DNA from: Pratylenchus scribneri
Taxonomy: Eukaryota > Nematoda > Chromadorea > Rhabditida > Pratylenchidae
Direction of reading: 5' to 3'
Assembly: GCA_030063045.1 (NCBI GenBank)
Contig: JAQSEB010000045.1
Span: 1,426,001 to 1,490,000, forward strand
Length of the DNA stretch: 64,000 bases
The translations under genes and the position numbers were made by a program. A model generated the notes under the pieces. The model saw only the letters and a list, made by a program, of their open reading frames with translations. It did not search any database and was not told the origin of the DNA. Positions within the stretch are counted from its first letter, which is position 1, and the number at the start of each line of letters is the position of its first letter. This document shows, piece after piece, positions 1-9,314 of the stretch.

Positions 1-409
1 TTTTTCAAAAAGTTTCTTATTTCGGTCGCACATATCAAATAAATGCCTTTCTCCCAAAACCCAGCCGGCGTTGGAGATATTGGTCAAAACCGGTTTAAAA
101 AGTGAACATAATGAATGGCGCTTTAATCTACATTAATTGTAAGTTTAAAGAAGACTAAAATTCAATTTAAAAATTGGAGCACATATAAATATTGCAAAAC
201 TATTTGTTTATTTTCTTTATTTTATAATTTTTCTTGCTTTAGTTCATTAATTAAACACATTTATTCATTTAAACAATTTTTCATTATTTTTGCATAGTAT
301 TTTAATTTAAAATTTTGTGCCTATCATAAAAAGGAAATAATTGAAAATTTGTTAGAATATAATAAATCTTGCGAAAATAAATACAATAAATATTAATTCA
401 AATCTGTTC

Positions 410-1255
410 CTAATTCCCTCGTCGAACAGTTTGATTGTAGCAGAACACTTCATCAATTCGAATTGGCGGCATTTTCTCTCCATCAGTTCCATTCAAACGT
501 AGAGCCCAAAATGGTGTGCCATGACTGTTAATTCCATCCTATTTTTAAATATATTTTAAAATATTTTTATAAAAAACTTATACCAGACAATTAAGTGTGA
601 TCATCAGCACTGCACCCAGAAATATTTCCTTTATTTTTTCGCCTTTATCATTCACTATAATAATATTTATTATTTAATACTATTTTTGAATTTTGATTGA
701 ATCGATCGAGTAGAATATGGAGAAATTAATACTGAACTTCATTGGGTCGGAGTTATTCGGAAATCTTAATGAATTTCAACTGTCATTTAAAAATAAGTGA
801 AATTTCAACAAATTTTTTTTATCAGTAATGTGACAATTTCACGCAGTTTTATTAAAATTTGCCACTCAACCTATTAGCCTACACCAGTCTTGCAAAGCTT
901 GAGAAACTTTAGAAAATTGTACCATATTGGACCCTATTAGATCAAAAATAAATTTTTTCAATACCTATAATCATTCGATCAGTGATTCTGGCGGTTTTGT
1001 TCATTTCAAGTGAATTAAACTTAAAAAAAATGCATTATATTATTAAAAAATGCATTGAAACCAAAAAGTGCGTTTCAATATTCGGGTCAGGATGGTCGGG
1101 AAGTTTACAGAAAAAATTCACATTTTCTGTGCATTCATCCTGATTATTGTAAGCCCAACTAGCTTTCACATTTGGCTGACGTTCACTTTTCCAAAGTGCC
1201 ATAGGATCAGGGCAATCACAGGAAGAGTTTGTTTTGAGTATATCTACGTAAATAC
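410..1255 (-). CDS. 3' exons of a Cys-rich secreted-type protein, family unknown
   Basis: I read at least three leftward exons. The one near 1255-1070 encodes a Cys-rich stretch containing SSCDCPDPMALW and DECTENVNFFCK. One near 680-598 contains GEKIKEIFLGAVLM. The last, about 540-410, contains DGINSHGTPFWALRLNG and ends at a TAG at 410-412. GT/AG borders fit the last two. Smaller possible exons lie near 1010-970 and 790-720. The segment could be the C-terminal continuation of the astacin gene just upstream (same strand, about 300 bp away) or a separate gene. I do not recognise the domain. The spaced cysteines and Asn sequons suggest an extracellular product. Confidence 0.4.
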
Positions 1256-1539
1256 ATAATAAAAATAATGTTTTAAAATTTAATTTATATTTTTCTAAAA
1301 TTTAATTTGGAAAAAATAAAATTTTAGATAATATAAAATATAAATGAGATTATAAAAATGACGGGCTATTCAAATTTTAGGATTATTTGTGAATTTTTAA
1401 ATGAATTTCCATTTTCTGCCCTTAATTTCAAATTAAATTTAAAATATACTTACAAAGCTAATATTTTTATATTTTGGCAAAATTATCAAAATAAGAAATA
1501 TTTGTTTCTATCAATATTGATAATTTATTTAATTTAACC

Positions 1540-4135
1540 TGTGCTAATTTCAATTTCAAAACCAATATGAGGATCAATTCCTTCATCGGTTATTTGTAGA
1601 TCCAATAAAACTTGGTTAATTGTTGTACCATTTTCCTTTTCTTGCTCATCCGTAATCACTAACGGAAGTTGCTGTTGACAACAAACACGTGCACCTTTAG
1701 AATATAAAAAAATATTAAATATATAATAATAAAAATAATTTGCCTGAAACTATCTTCGATGGTTGAAATTGGATTCGCAAATAGTTGGAACATGGATAAA
1801 TCCATTTGTTGGTGCCGCAATTTTTCTCCTTTAAAGTGCTGGCACAATTGGTTCCACTATAGTGTTTGATAGCAATTCCCTTGATTTTAACTGGATTCCC
1901 TTCCGGGTTGAATGGCTAAAATTTTAAAAAAATCAGTAAATTAACATTTTAATAGCAATCATAATAATTAATTAAAAATAATTTTGAACAATTAATTTAT
2001 TTTTATTGTTATAGTATTTTTTATTTATAAAATTCTAGAAAATCTTAAACTAAATTATAAATTTATAATATTCAAACCTCTATTATCCAATAGCAATTCC
2101 CATTTCCTGTTATGCTCCCCTCAAATTTAGTTATCATACCATTCACAGGTCTGATAAATTGTTTTTCTATTTGTTTTCCATTGATTTGACCTTTGCATTT
2201 TTTAAAATCTGAATTAATCAAGTATAAAAATAAAGATTAAAATTTATTGACAGACCATTTTTGATTATATCTCCACAATTTATTTCGCCATAACCACGTG
2301 GGCAACGGCATTTTGAACAATCTAATGGATCTTGGTAGCCATCGTTCATGCATTGAATTTTTCGATTATTCTCACAAAGAACTATAAATTTGATTATCAC
2401 TTAAAATTGTATTAAACAATTGTCATTGCTTTTTATTTACCTAAATAAAAATAAATCGCCATAATTTGTTTTTCCTTTATATTGATATAAATTTTAAAAA
2501 AACCAAAATTATTATAATTTTAAATTTATCATTCATTCTCATTATTACTTACATATATTATAAAATATATCATTTAAATTTTTTATTGATTTAAGAGTAT
2601 TTAGAATAATAAAAAAACTTACAATTTATTTTTGTAAAATTATTACAGTAGAATCGATTAAGCAATTTTGCATCTCTAAATGACAGTCCACTCTTTGCAT
2701 CATTTCCGATGGCATTTTGATATGCGCGCAAATAAGGAATATATTTATAAACATTTTTGCTGATTAAGTTAAAAATAATTAAACAAAAAGAATTTTTAAA
2801 TGAGAAAAAATCTACCCATTCCTATCTTGAATCCATGTGGATTGATAGTGCATCACAGAGCCATAATCATAAGGCAATCCAAAATTATTTAATGACTCCT
2901 TGGGAATTCCTTCTTCTATAATCTCTTCAATTGATATTTTTGAATAACCCATATACTACAAATAGCAAAATTTTATGAAAATGGATATATTTACCATATA
3001 AATATATTTATCCACGTCTATGCGTCCCATTTCATGTAATAAACCCAATGCATGCCCAATTTCATGTACTACATCCCCAAACTGTGTGTGTGTATAATAT
3101 GCAATTAAGTTTTAAATTTTCTATTCCTACCTTGTTTGTTTCCACATAAATTTCATGTTTTCCGCCCTTTCTTCCTATACCCCCTACACTTTCACAACCT
3201 CCACCAGGTATAAAATACATATGATCCGAGGAGGAATTGGCCGAATCGTTAAAGCTGAATCTAATGCATGTTTGATTCCTTAATAAGAATATATTTAATT
3301 TGTCAAAGTTTTGTATATGAATTTTAGATTAATTGATTTAAAAACGAATTATACAAAATTAGAATATGAAAAACCAACTCAATATCATCCAGTGCAGTTA
3401 ATATGATCATATTCAATGTATCTATAAAATATGCAATTTTTAATATAAAGAAAGAAAGAGAGATTAAGCATAAAGATAATTATTAAAATTTATTCTTGTT
3501 GTAAATACCATCAATTTCTGGTGAAAATTTATATTGAATAAAATTTTTCCATCGCCATTCCCAAAATGCTTGGCCATGTTTCTTTTCTGCAGGCGACAAT
3601 TTCTGCAGGAAACTGCGTTTCATACGATTTCCATTCATATTTTTAATTTCTAGCATCCGAGCACATCGATCCCCACGTCCACATTCTTAGAATTTTTAAA
3701 TGTAAAAAAATGTTTAAATTGTTTTTGTATATTTAAAATAATTTAAATAAATGATAAAAAGCATTTTCAAAACTAAACGCTTCTTTGTGGAAAACGTATA
3801 GAGAAAAAAATAAAACAAGGACATTCGGGCTTGACTCCGAAGAATTTAATTTTTAACCCACAAAACCGGCTTGGCAAATTCATAAAACACAAATTTCTGA
3901 TGAACAAATCGATTTTTGCGCTCGCTTACTCTGTTCCCAATCTTTCCATGCTTTTGTTGCACTTTCAGTCGTCATCTTTTCGTGGTCATTATCTGCGCGA
4001 GGGTATAACAAACTGTCTTCCTTATCGCAGTTGTTATATTTATAGAATTCTTTTCGCAATTTATCATCAGTGTTTCCAGGCTCCAAGTCATTATCATCAT
4101 CATATATATGAACATAATCGGGCACATGAAATTTG
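1540..4135 (-). CDS. Astacin-family zinc metalloprotease with EGF and CUB modules (NAS type)
   Basis: This is a multi-exon secreted metalloendopeptidase. Reading leftward, a prodomain-like part lies at about 4135-3510. The catalytic domain follows: an exon at about 3290-3130 with CIRF and a GGGCES loop, then the zinc site HEIGHALGLLHE near 3074-3035, which matches HExxHxxGxxHE. The Met-turn SVMHY is near 2860, and the end of the catalytic domain (NAIGN...LSFRDAKLLNRFYC) at about 2740-2640. An EGF-like exon with CRCPRGYGEINC is at about 2375-2260, and a CUB-like region runs from about 2210 to 1550. The order astacin-EGF-CUB is that of nematode NAS proteases used in cuticle and matrix processing. 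All catalytic residues I looked for are present. The 5' end and signal peptide were not resolved, and the last exons may extend below 1540. Confidence 0.85.
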
Positions 4136-4204
4136 AGAATAAATTTTGATAATTATTAATTAATATTTAATTTTATAGTTATAATATTAAAATAATTATA
4201 TTTA

Positions 4205-5273
4205 TAAATTGACCAAATTATCGGGGGAAGACGGCACTGCATCCGCTGATAAATTCCCATAATTTTGCTTTTCGCACAGCCACATTGATTCACAAATGCA
4301 TTGTCGTAAAATAAGCAGCCAATTTTGATCTTTATCATTACGGTATTGTTCCACTCTGTTGTTTCCCTATTATTCAATTTTATTAGGTGTTTAAGAATTT
4401 TAGAATATATTTTGGTCAAAATAAAATTTTTTTTATAACATTTTTCAATTCATTCTCAGCTAAAGTGATTATATAAAAATCTATACTACGATTATGTTAA
4501 ATTTTTTATCAACATATATAATTTTAATTATCAATAATAATAAAAATAATAATAATCAATCATTATAAAATTAAATATAAAAAATTGCATATGTTTATTT
4601 TTATCAAACCTCACAGCCTTTTAACTTGATATCCTTCTTTTGCCATTTATCATGTAATTTCATTTTCGAAAAAATATTACAAATATCCCTCCCATTTGCA
4701 CTTTCAATGGAGTAAAGCAAATGCAATGTTCGTTTATTCACGTTACCATTTTCATTTACCATTTTTTCCATTCTCATATCTATCAATCCAAACCCAAGGG
4801 CATCCTATAATTTTTAATTGATATATATCTATTTTATTGGCCAAAGCCACTAACATTTTCTATAAGATGTCCTAATGCGGAAGGCAGTATTGGAAGATGA
4901 TTAAATGAAAGTGACTCATCATTATTTATGATTTCACGTTTATTATCATCTCGATTGATGAATTGTATGATTGCGGGTTCAGATTTGAACAATAAGAGTG
5001 AATTCATTGCAATCGATGAACCCCCAAGCATTGGACTATTTCTCGGCATTGATATATTTTTTGTCGATAGAGAATAGCTGAAAAAACGCTTTAAAACGAT
5101 TTAAATTTAAGAAAATGCCTTTTATCAGAGTATGACGTTTTCAGTGTTGTGTGAACAGAAAAAATGCCATCCAATTTTTGGACACAAATTCCAATGCCTA
5201 TACCATGCATTTGATGACCAATTGATTCACAGGCACGAGTTACTATATTTTGCTCGCCTGGCTTATTTTTTAC
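4205..5273 (-). CDS. Leftward exons of an unidentified host gene beside the Polinton
   Basis: Open, protein-like leftward stretches are separated by short AT-rich introns. They lie at about 5268-5150 (ACESIGHQMHGIGIG), 5049-4834 (MPRNSPMLGGSS...), 4800-4604 (DALGFGLIDMRMEKM...) and 4400-4205 (CLFYDNAFVNQCGC...). The last is Cys-rich, so an extracellular product is likely. I do not recognise the family, and the splice phases were not all solved. The first of these exons starts only a few bases from the Polinton end at 5281, so the transposon may sit in the intron just upstream. They could alternatively be 5' exons of the astacin gene. Confidence 0.35.
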
Positions 5274-5274
5274 C

Positions 5275-5280
5275 TATATA
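5275..5280. repeat. Target-site duplication TATATA, left copy
   Basis: TATATA immediately precedes the first base of the left terminal inverted repeat and is matched by TATATA at 25045-25050. Six-base duplications are the Polinton norm. The sequence is self-complementary and low in complexity, so on its own it is weak. It is convincing because both TIRs end exactly beside it. Confidence 0.85.
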
Positions 5281-5748
5281 AGTAGTATATAGTACAATTT
5301 TTCCACAGTTTGATCTTTGATCCCTTAGCTCGATCCTATCGAGCTAAGATTGATCATTGATCACTTAGCCCAATCCTATCGAGCTACTTTAGAAGATTGA
5401 TCTCTTAATTACGTCAATTAATTAATTGACACATTGTGTCTTTTCATTGAAGAGACACAATTAACTTTTTAATCTTTAATTTTTTAAGAAATTAATTAAT
5501 TTTAAATTAATTACTAATTATCTTTAGACAATTTTGAGTTACCATTGGCAATTCAAAAATTCCTCGACCCGACCGGGAATTGAACCCGAGCCGAGCCGAC
5601 CAAAATAAATCCATAGCCTTCACCTTTCGGCTATTCGGCCGTTGGATGAGGGAACATTCAATTTTGCTCATATACCATCCACTACCTCCAACCAATTCCC
5701 CTTTTTCCCTCATGAGTGAAAAGGAGGACCATTGGTCTTTGACATAAG
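5281..5748 (+). repeat. Left terminal inverted repeat (468 bp)
   Basis: Starts AGTAGTATATAGTAC and ends at GACATAAG. It matches the reverse complement of 24577-25044 without gaps, with about seven mismatches by eye. The outer 120 bp hold short palindromes (GATCGAGCTAAG-type and its complement). The inner part holds a tRNA-like segment in reverse orientation. Confidence 0.95.
5564..5644 (-). other. tRNA-derived (Pol III promoter-like) segment inside left TIR
   Basis: On the minus strand there is a B box-like GGTTCAATTCC within a T-arm-like hairpin (TCGGG, loop TTCAATT, CCCGG). About 55 bases before it is an A box-like GGCCGAATAG. No matching 5' acceptor strand is present, so this is not a functional tRNA gene but a tRNA-derived sequence as in SINE heads. 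The identical copy in the right TIR lies on the plus strand. Confidence 0.55.
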
Positions 5749-6250
5749 AATACAGAAGGGATATTGAACATAGGGGAAGCAACGCAGGATAGGGGGAAGC
5801 AGCAGCAGGATAGGGGGAGAAAAGAGAGAATACAGGATAGGGGGGAAGCAGCAGCAGGATAAGGGGGAAACAACAGCAGGATAGGGGAAAGTAGCAGCAG
5901 GATAGAGGAGAAAGGAGAGAATAACAATTAATAATATTTAGGCCATGTAAGGAATAATGTGGGCACGAATAGGAATGTAGTGGGAAGGGAAGGACTGTAG
6001 TGGGCACAGATAGGATTGTGCGTGTCTGTACGAACGGACACGCATTGTGGAATAAATAAAGAGACTGATAACTAATCTAATTTTGATTATTCAAAAATAT
6101 TATGCATCTTTATATTGAAAGAAGAGATAAGGGCATAAAGACTGAATGTGGGGGAGAGTAGAGTTAGGGGGAAACAAGAAGAATTAGGGGCGCAAAAGCT
6201 GATGGAAAGAAATGTTGTGGGTAATAATAAATATGGACAAAGGATGAATG
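5749..6250. repeat. Left subterminal region with GGATAGGGGGAAGCAGCAGCA minisatellite
   Basis: No gene is seen. About 5785-5910 consists of imperfect repeats built on an AGGATAGGGG unit followed by a GGAAGCAGCAGC unit. About 5955-6020 carries an inverted, diverged copy of the roughly 80-bp repeat found next to the right TIR (GTGGGCAC...TAGGA...GTAGTGGGAAG). 6130-6200 is purine-rich with runs of GGGG. Confidence 0.7.
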
Positions 6251-6256
6251 GATGGT

Positions 6257-6265
6257 CTATTTAAG
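6257..6265 (+). promoter_or_regulatory. TATA-like box before the packaging ATPase
   Basis: CTATTTAAG lies 40 bases before the ATG at 6297. It resembles the CTATATAAR boxes before four other gene sets in the element and supports choosing the downstream start. Confidence 0.5.
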
Positions 6266-6296
6266 CAATCAATTGTGGTCAATTACACTCATAAAA

Positions 6297-6914
6297 ATGT
6301 TCTTTTCACCCTTCACCCTAATTTTAGCCGGAGCCACCGGTTCTGGAAAAACACAATGGTTACTGAAGCTTCTAAAGCATCGAGAACAATTGATCGATAC
6401 ACCACCCCAGAAAGTACTCTATTGCTATGGCGAATTGAATGACGCAATTATGCGATTGAAAACCGAAGAGGGAATGGAAACACATAATGGCGTTCCTGAT
6501 GAGGAAATGATAAAATCCATGCCAAAACCTTTGCTCCTCATTTTGGATGATCTAATGCTGGACACAAAAAATGATTTCCTTGACCTCCTATTCACACGTG
6601 GTTCCCATAATTGGAACACCAGCGTTGTGTTTGTGACTCAATCCATATTTGGAAGGAATATTCGTACGGCACGGAGCAATTCCCACGTGCTTGTTTTGAT
6701 GCGTAGCCCTTCCTCACAATTGCAATCAAAAACAATTGGTTCACAATTATTTCCCGGGAGATTGAATTATTTTTTGGAGGCTTGGACAGATGCCACTCAT
6801 GAACCCTTTTCATATTTGGTAATCAATATGCACCCAAATGCACCTGAATATTTGCGTTTGTCAACGGACATTTTTCCTGGGGAAAAGCAAAAAATTTATC
6901 TTCCCATTGATTGA
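6297..6914 (+). CDS. Polinton genome-packaging ATPase (FtsK/HerA, A32-like)
   Basis: This is the P-loop ATPase that would pump element DNA into capsids. From the start at 6297 the product is 205 residues. Walker A GATGSGKT is at residues 12-19, Walker B LLLILDDL at about 79-86, and a FVTQS motif at about 112-116 fits the sensor/glutamine strand of this family. An in-frame ATG at 6252 would add 15 residues. I prefer 6297 because it lies 40 bases after a TATA-like box, the same spacing as the next unit, and because Polinton ATPases have Walker A near the N-terminus. The gene is first in the rightward set and is followed by a separate promoter-like box. Confidence 0.93.
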   Translation: MFFSPFTLILAGATGSGKTQWLLKLLKHREQLIDTPPQKVLYCYGELNDAIMRLKTEEGMETHNGVPDEEMIKSMPKPLLLILDDLMLDTKNDFLDLLFTRGSHNWNTSVVFVTQSIFGRNIRTARSNSHVLVLMRSPSSQLQSKTIGSQLFPGRLNYFLEAWTDATHEPFSYLVINMHPNAPEYLRLSTDIFPGEKQKIYLPID

Positions 6915-6932
6915 ATTGGATTGATCAGGGGT

Positions 6933-6940
6933 CTATATAA
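6933..6940 (+). promoter_or_regulatory. CTATATAA box, second transcription unit
   Basis: CTATATAA directly abuts an ATG at 6941 and lies 41 bases before the in-frame ATG at 6974, which makes 6974 the more credible start of the following gene. Confidence 0.6.
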
Positions 6941-6973
6941 ATGCAAAAAAATCAATACAAAATCCAAAATAGA

Positions 6974-7333
6974 ATGACATATCAATTCAGTCCATATATA
7001 AAAGATAATTTAGAATTTTTGCAACAACTCTCAAAAACAAAATCTGATAAAAAGAAAAACTCACTTATATTGAACGCAAACGCTGATCAAATTTTGGCCA
7101 TCGTTGAAATTTGCGCAAACATTTTGCGCTATAATTTCATTTTGACTCCCCAACAGAAAAAACGCTTAATAAAATTTGCCGATTATTATCGGGCAATCGC
7201 TAGGGCACGTACCGAAAAGACTGCGCGAAGGCGTATTCAACAGGGTAGTGGCTTGGCATTGGGTGCAATTCTGTTGCCCATTGTCGCAACATTGGCTGAA
7301 CATTTTGTCAAAAAAATATTGCCACAACAATGA
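6974..7333 (+). CDS. Small basic Polinton protein with C-terminal hydrophobic helix
   Basis: 119 residues from the preferred start (130 from the ATG at 6941, which touches the TATA-like box). The middle is basic with LTPQQKKRLIKFADYYR, followed by an Arg-rich stretch and the tail GSGLALGAILLPIVATLAEH, a Gly/Ala-rich hydrophobic segment. This layout (an N-terminal block with Ile/Cys-rich ICAN-type helix, QQKKRL, a basic stretch, then a QQGSG hydrophobic tail) is what I recall of an unnamed family common in metazoan Polintons. Function is unknown; a membrane-active or DNA-binding virion part is a guess. Its TGA overlaps the next ATG (ATGA). Confidence 0.75.
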   Translation: MTYQFSPYIKDNLEFLQQLSKTKSDKKKNSLILNANADQILAIVEICANILRYNFILTPQQKKRLIKFADYYRAIARARTEKTARRRIQQGSGLALGAILLPIVATLAEHFVKKILPQQ

Positions 7334-8211
7334 GACACACCCGAAAAATGGTCATAATTCCAGAGGCAGAATACCGGACCCTTTTGAATTTGATGACTCG
7401 TACATCGGGGGATGATTTACAAAATGAGAAGACCAAATTGGATGCAAAAATAGCCAACACTCTGGATAATGCTAAGCTGGATCCTGACATTAAGCAGAAG
7501 CGTTATAACGTCCTCTACAAGCAAAGGAGACAAATGAAAGATTTGATAGAGAACAGGCCACAAAAAGTGGTGATACAAAATCCTGAAACTGTACCACCGA
7601 ATGTGGCTCCATATTTGGGTCTAAGCAAACTTCCAAATGTAATTGATCCAAAAAGCGCAGATGATGATAGGAAAAAGGTTATCAGTAGATCATCCACATT
7701 AGCATCAACATCGGGAACAGAAAGATCTTCCATGTACACATCATCGGCACCTGAGGATGAAGGAGCCTCTTCTCAATATGAAACAGTGGAATCATCCATG
7801 GAGCAATATCAAATGCCGTCTGCGACAAGAAAAAAGCTGATTGAATTGGTTCAGTCAAATCCCAAAAGATTTGCCATTGCCCCGAATGGTGAAATCCTTA
7901 GCTATAGGAAACTAAATATCAAGGATAGCAACTTTAAAGCTTCAATAGACTATATTGCTGGCTTACGCGACTCTCCACCCAGAGGGCATAAATTTTTCGA
8001 GCAAAAACTCCGGAAAGATCCAGAGGCACAAAAAATTATCATGGGAAATTTTGCCGGACAATCCGGTCAAGGTAAAAAGCATCATAAAAAGGTAAGATTT
8101 GCTGCCACCACCAAAGTCGGGATTATAAAAACACCAGGTCTTCAGAGAATTGCCGCATCTCAAAAACAAAACAAGAAAAAATTTAGACCACAATTATGGG
8201 CAAAACTCTGA
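7330..8211 (+). CDS. Polinton conserved protein, possible virion component
   Basis: 293 residues. A predicted helical N-terminal third (EAEYRTLLNLM..., a coiled-coil-like charged stretch) leads into a Ser/Thr-rich disordered middle at about 115-160. A conserved-looking C-terminal block follows, with the pattern NGEILSYRKLNIKDSNF... and PRGHKFFEQKL, ending in a Lys/Arg-rich tail. A similar block (NGE...I.GSN..D...PPG...F) is widespread in unnamed Polinton proteins, as far as I recall. It starts in the ATGA overlap with the previous stop and overlaps the integrase start by 16 bases, so these three genes are probably expressed from one RNA or from very close starts. Confidence 0.7.
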   Translation: MRHTRKMVIIPEAEYRTLLNLMTRTSGDDLQNEKTKLDAKIANTLDNAKLDPDIKQKRYNVLYKQRRQMKDLIENRPQKVVIQNPETVPPNVAPYLGLSKLPNVIDPKSADDDRKKVISRSSTLASTSGTERSSMYTSSAPEDEGASSQYETVESSMEQYQMPSATRKKLIELVQSNPKRFAIAPNGEILSYRKLNIKDSNFKASIDYIAGLRDSPPRGHKFFEQKLRKDPEAQKIIMGNFAGQSGQGKKHHKKVRFAATTKVGIIKTPGLQRIAASQKQNKKKFRPQLWAKL

Positions 8212-9278
8212 TTAACAATTTGCTGACCACACTTTTTTACAAGTTAAAATCCCCGGCTAGTTATAGTGGAATACAAGCCCTTTATACGGAAGCAAAGAAA
8301 CACAATCCGGCAGTTACAATGAAAGATGTTGAAACATTTTTACACAATGAGCGCACATGGACTTTATACAAACCTGCCAGAAAGCGCTATAAGCGACTAA
8401 AAACCATTCCCTCGGGACTGAACACGGATTGGCAATGTGATTTATGCATTTTCGATGACCTCAAAGATCAAAATGACCAATACCGTTATTTGCTGGTTTG
8501 TATTGACGTCTTGAGCCGAAAAATTCATGTGGCACCCGCAATGACGAAGCGGAGTGAGGATATGATTGATGCATTCAATAGGATATTTGCAAAATCCAAA
8601 GTCATACCACATAAGCTTTATTCCGATTCGGGGGTGGAATTTCAGTCCAAAAAAATGTTGGAATATTTCCAGCAAAAGCAAATTTTAAAGAGGGTAATGT
8701 ACAGTCCTCATTTGCATGCTGGAGTGGTGGAACGGGCCAACAAGACAATAAAGCTTCGGCTGTACAAATATTTTAGCCAAAATAACATTACGCGATGGGT
8801 GGAAGCAGTTCAAAAAATTGTGGATGGCATAAACAATAGTGTGAATCGCACAATTGGAATGACTCCAAACCAGGTCACATATGAAAATGCTCAAGAACTT
8901 TGGCAGAGGCTATATAAATCAGAAGAAGAAGAGGAAAAAAAGTTTCAAAAACGAAAAAACAAATTTGCGCGTGGAGATATTGTACGTATCGCTAAAGAGA
9001 AGGGCACATTTGGACGATCATTTCATCCAAACTATACGGACGAACTGTTTCGAATCACAAAAGTGAATCCCACCAATCCCCTATCCTATAGAATTGAGGA
9101 TTTGGAGGGTAACAAAATTTCAGGCATTTTTTACGCACCCGATTTGGTCAAAACCACATTGGACACAACACATCGTATTGCCGAAGTGTTGAGGACACGA
9201 AAACGCAAAGGAGTAGAAGAGCATTTTGTACGCTGGGTGGGATATTCCGATAAATATAACAGTTGGATCAAAGACTGA
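8196..9278 (+). CDS. Polinton integrase (RVE/DDE) with C-terminal chromodomain
   Basis: A retroviral-like integrase of 360 residues that would join the element ends to target DNA. An N-terminal helical region is followed by the catalytic core with D82 (WQCDLCIFDD), D144 (YSDSGVEF) and E179 (VVERANKTIK), all three acids intact. A small SH3-like/linker region with FARGDIVRI lies at about 256-320. A chromodomain-like end at about 326-360 has the aromatic pattern HFVRWVGYSDKYNSW. A chromodomain at the end is known in Polinton and gypsy integrases and is thought to steer insertion through histone marks. No frameshift was seen. It overlaps the preceding gene by 16 bases and is 36 bases from the next. 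Confidence 0.96.
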   Translation: MGKTLINNLLTTLFYKLKSPASYSGIQALYTEAKKHNPAVTMKDVETFLHNERTWTLYKPARKRYKRLKTIPSGLNTDWQCDLCIFDDLKDQNDQYRYLLVCIDVLSRKIHVAPAMTKRSEDMIDAFNRIFAKSKVIPHKLYSDSGVEFQSKKMLEYFQQKQILKRVMYSPHLHAGVVERANKTIKLRLYKYFSQNNITRWVEAVQKIVDGINNSVNRTIGMTPNQVTYENAQELWQRLYKSEEEEEKKFQKRKNKFARGDIVRIAKEKGTFGRSFHPNYTDELFRITKVNPTNPLSYRIEDLEGNKISGIFYAPDLVKTTLDTTHRIAEVLRTRKRKGVEEHFVRWVGYSDKYNSWIKD

Positions 9279-9314
9279 TTTGGTTACCACTCCAATAGCT
9301 GAATAATTGCCCAA

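Noticed and set aside
1068..1259. 63-residue plus-strand frame
   Set aside because: It starts at a non-ATG codon and overlaps a more protein-like minus-strand Cys-rich exon.
5507..6007. Pro/Leu/Ser-rich 166-residue minus-strand frame in the left end
   Set aside because: It is a translation of TIR and minisatellite DNA, and its C-terminal half repeats at the right TIR. No domain.
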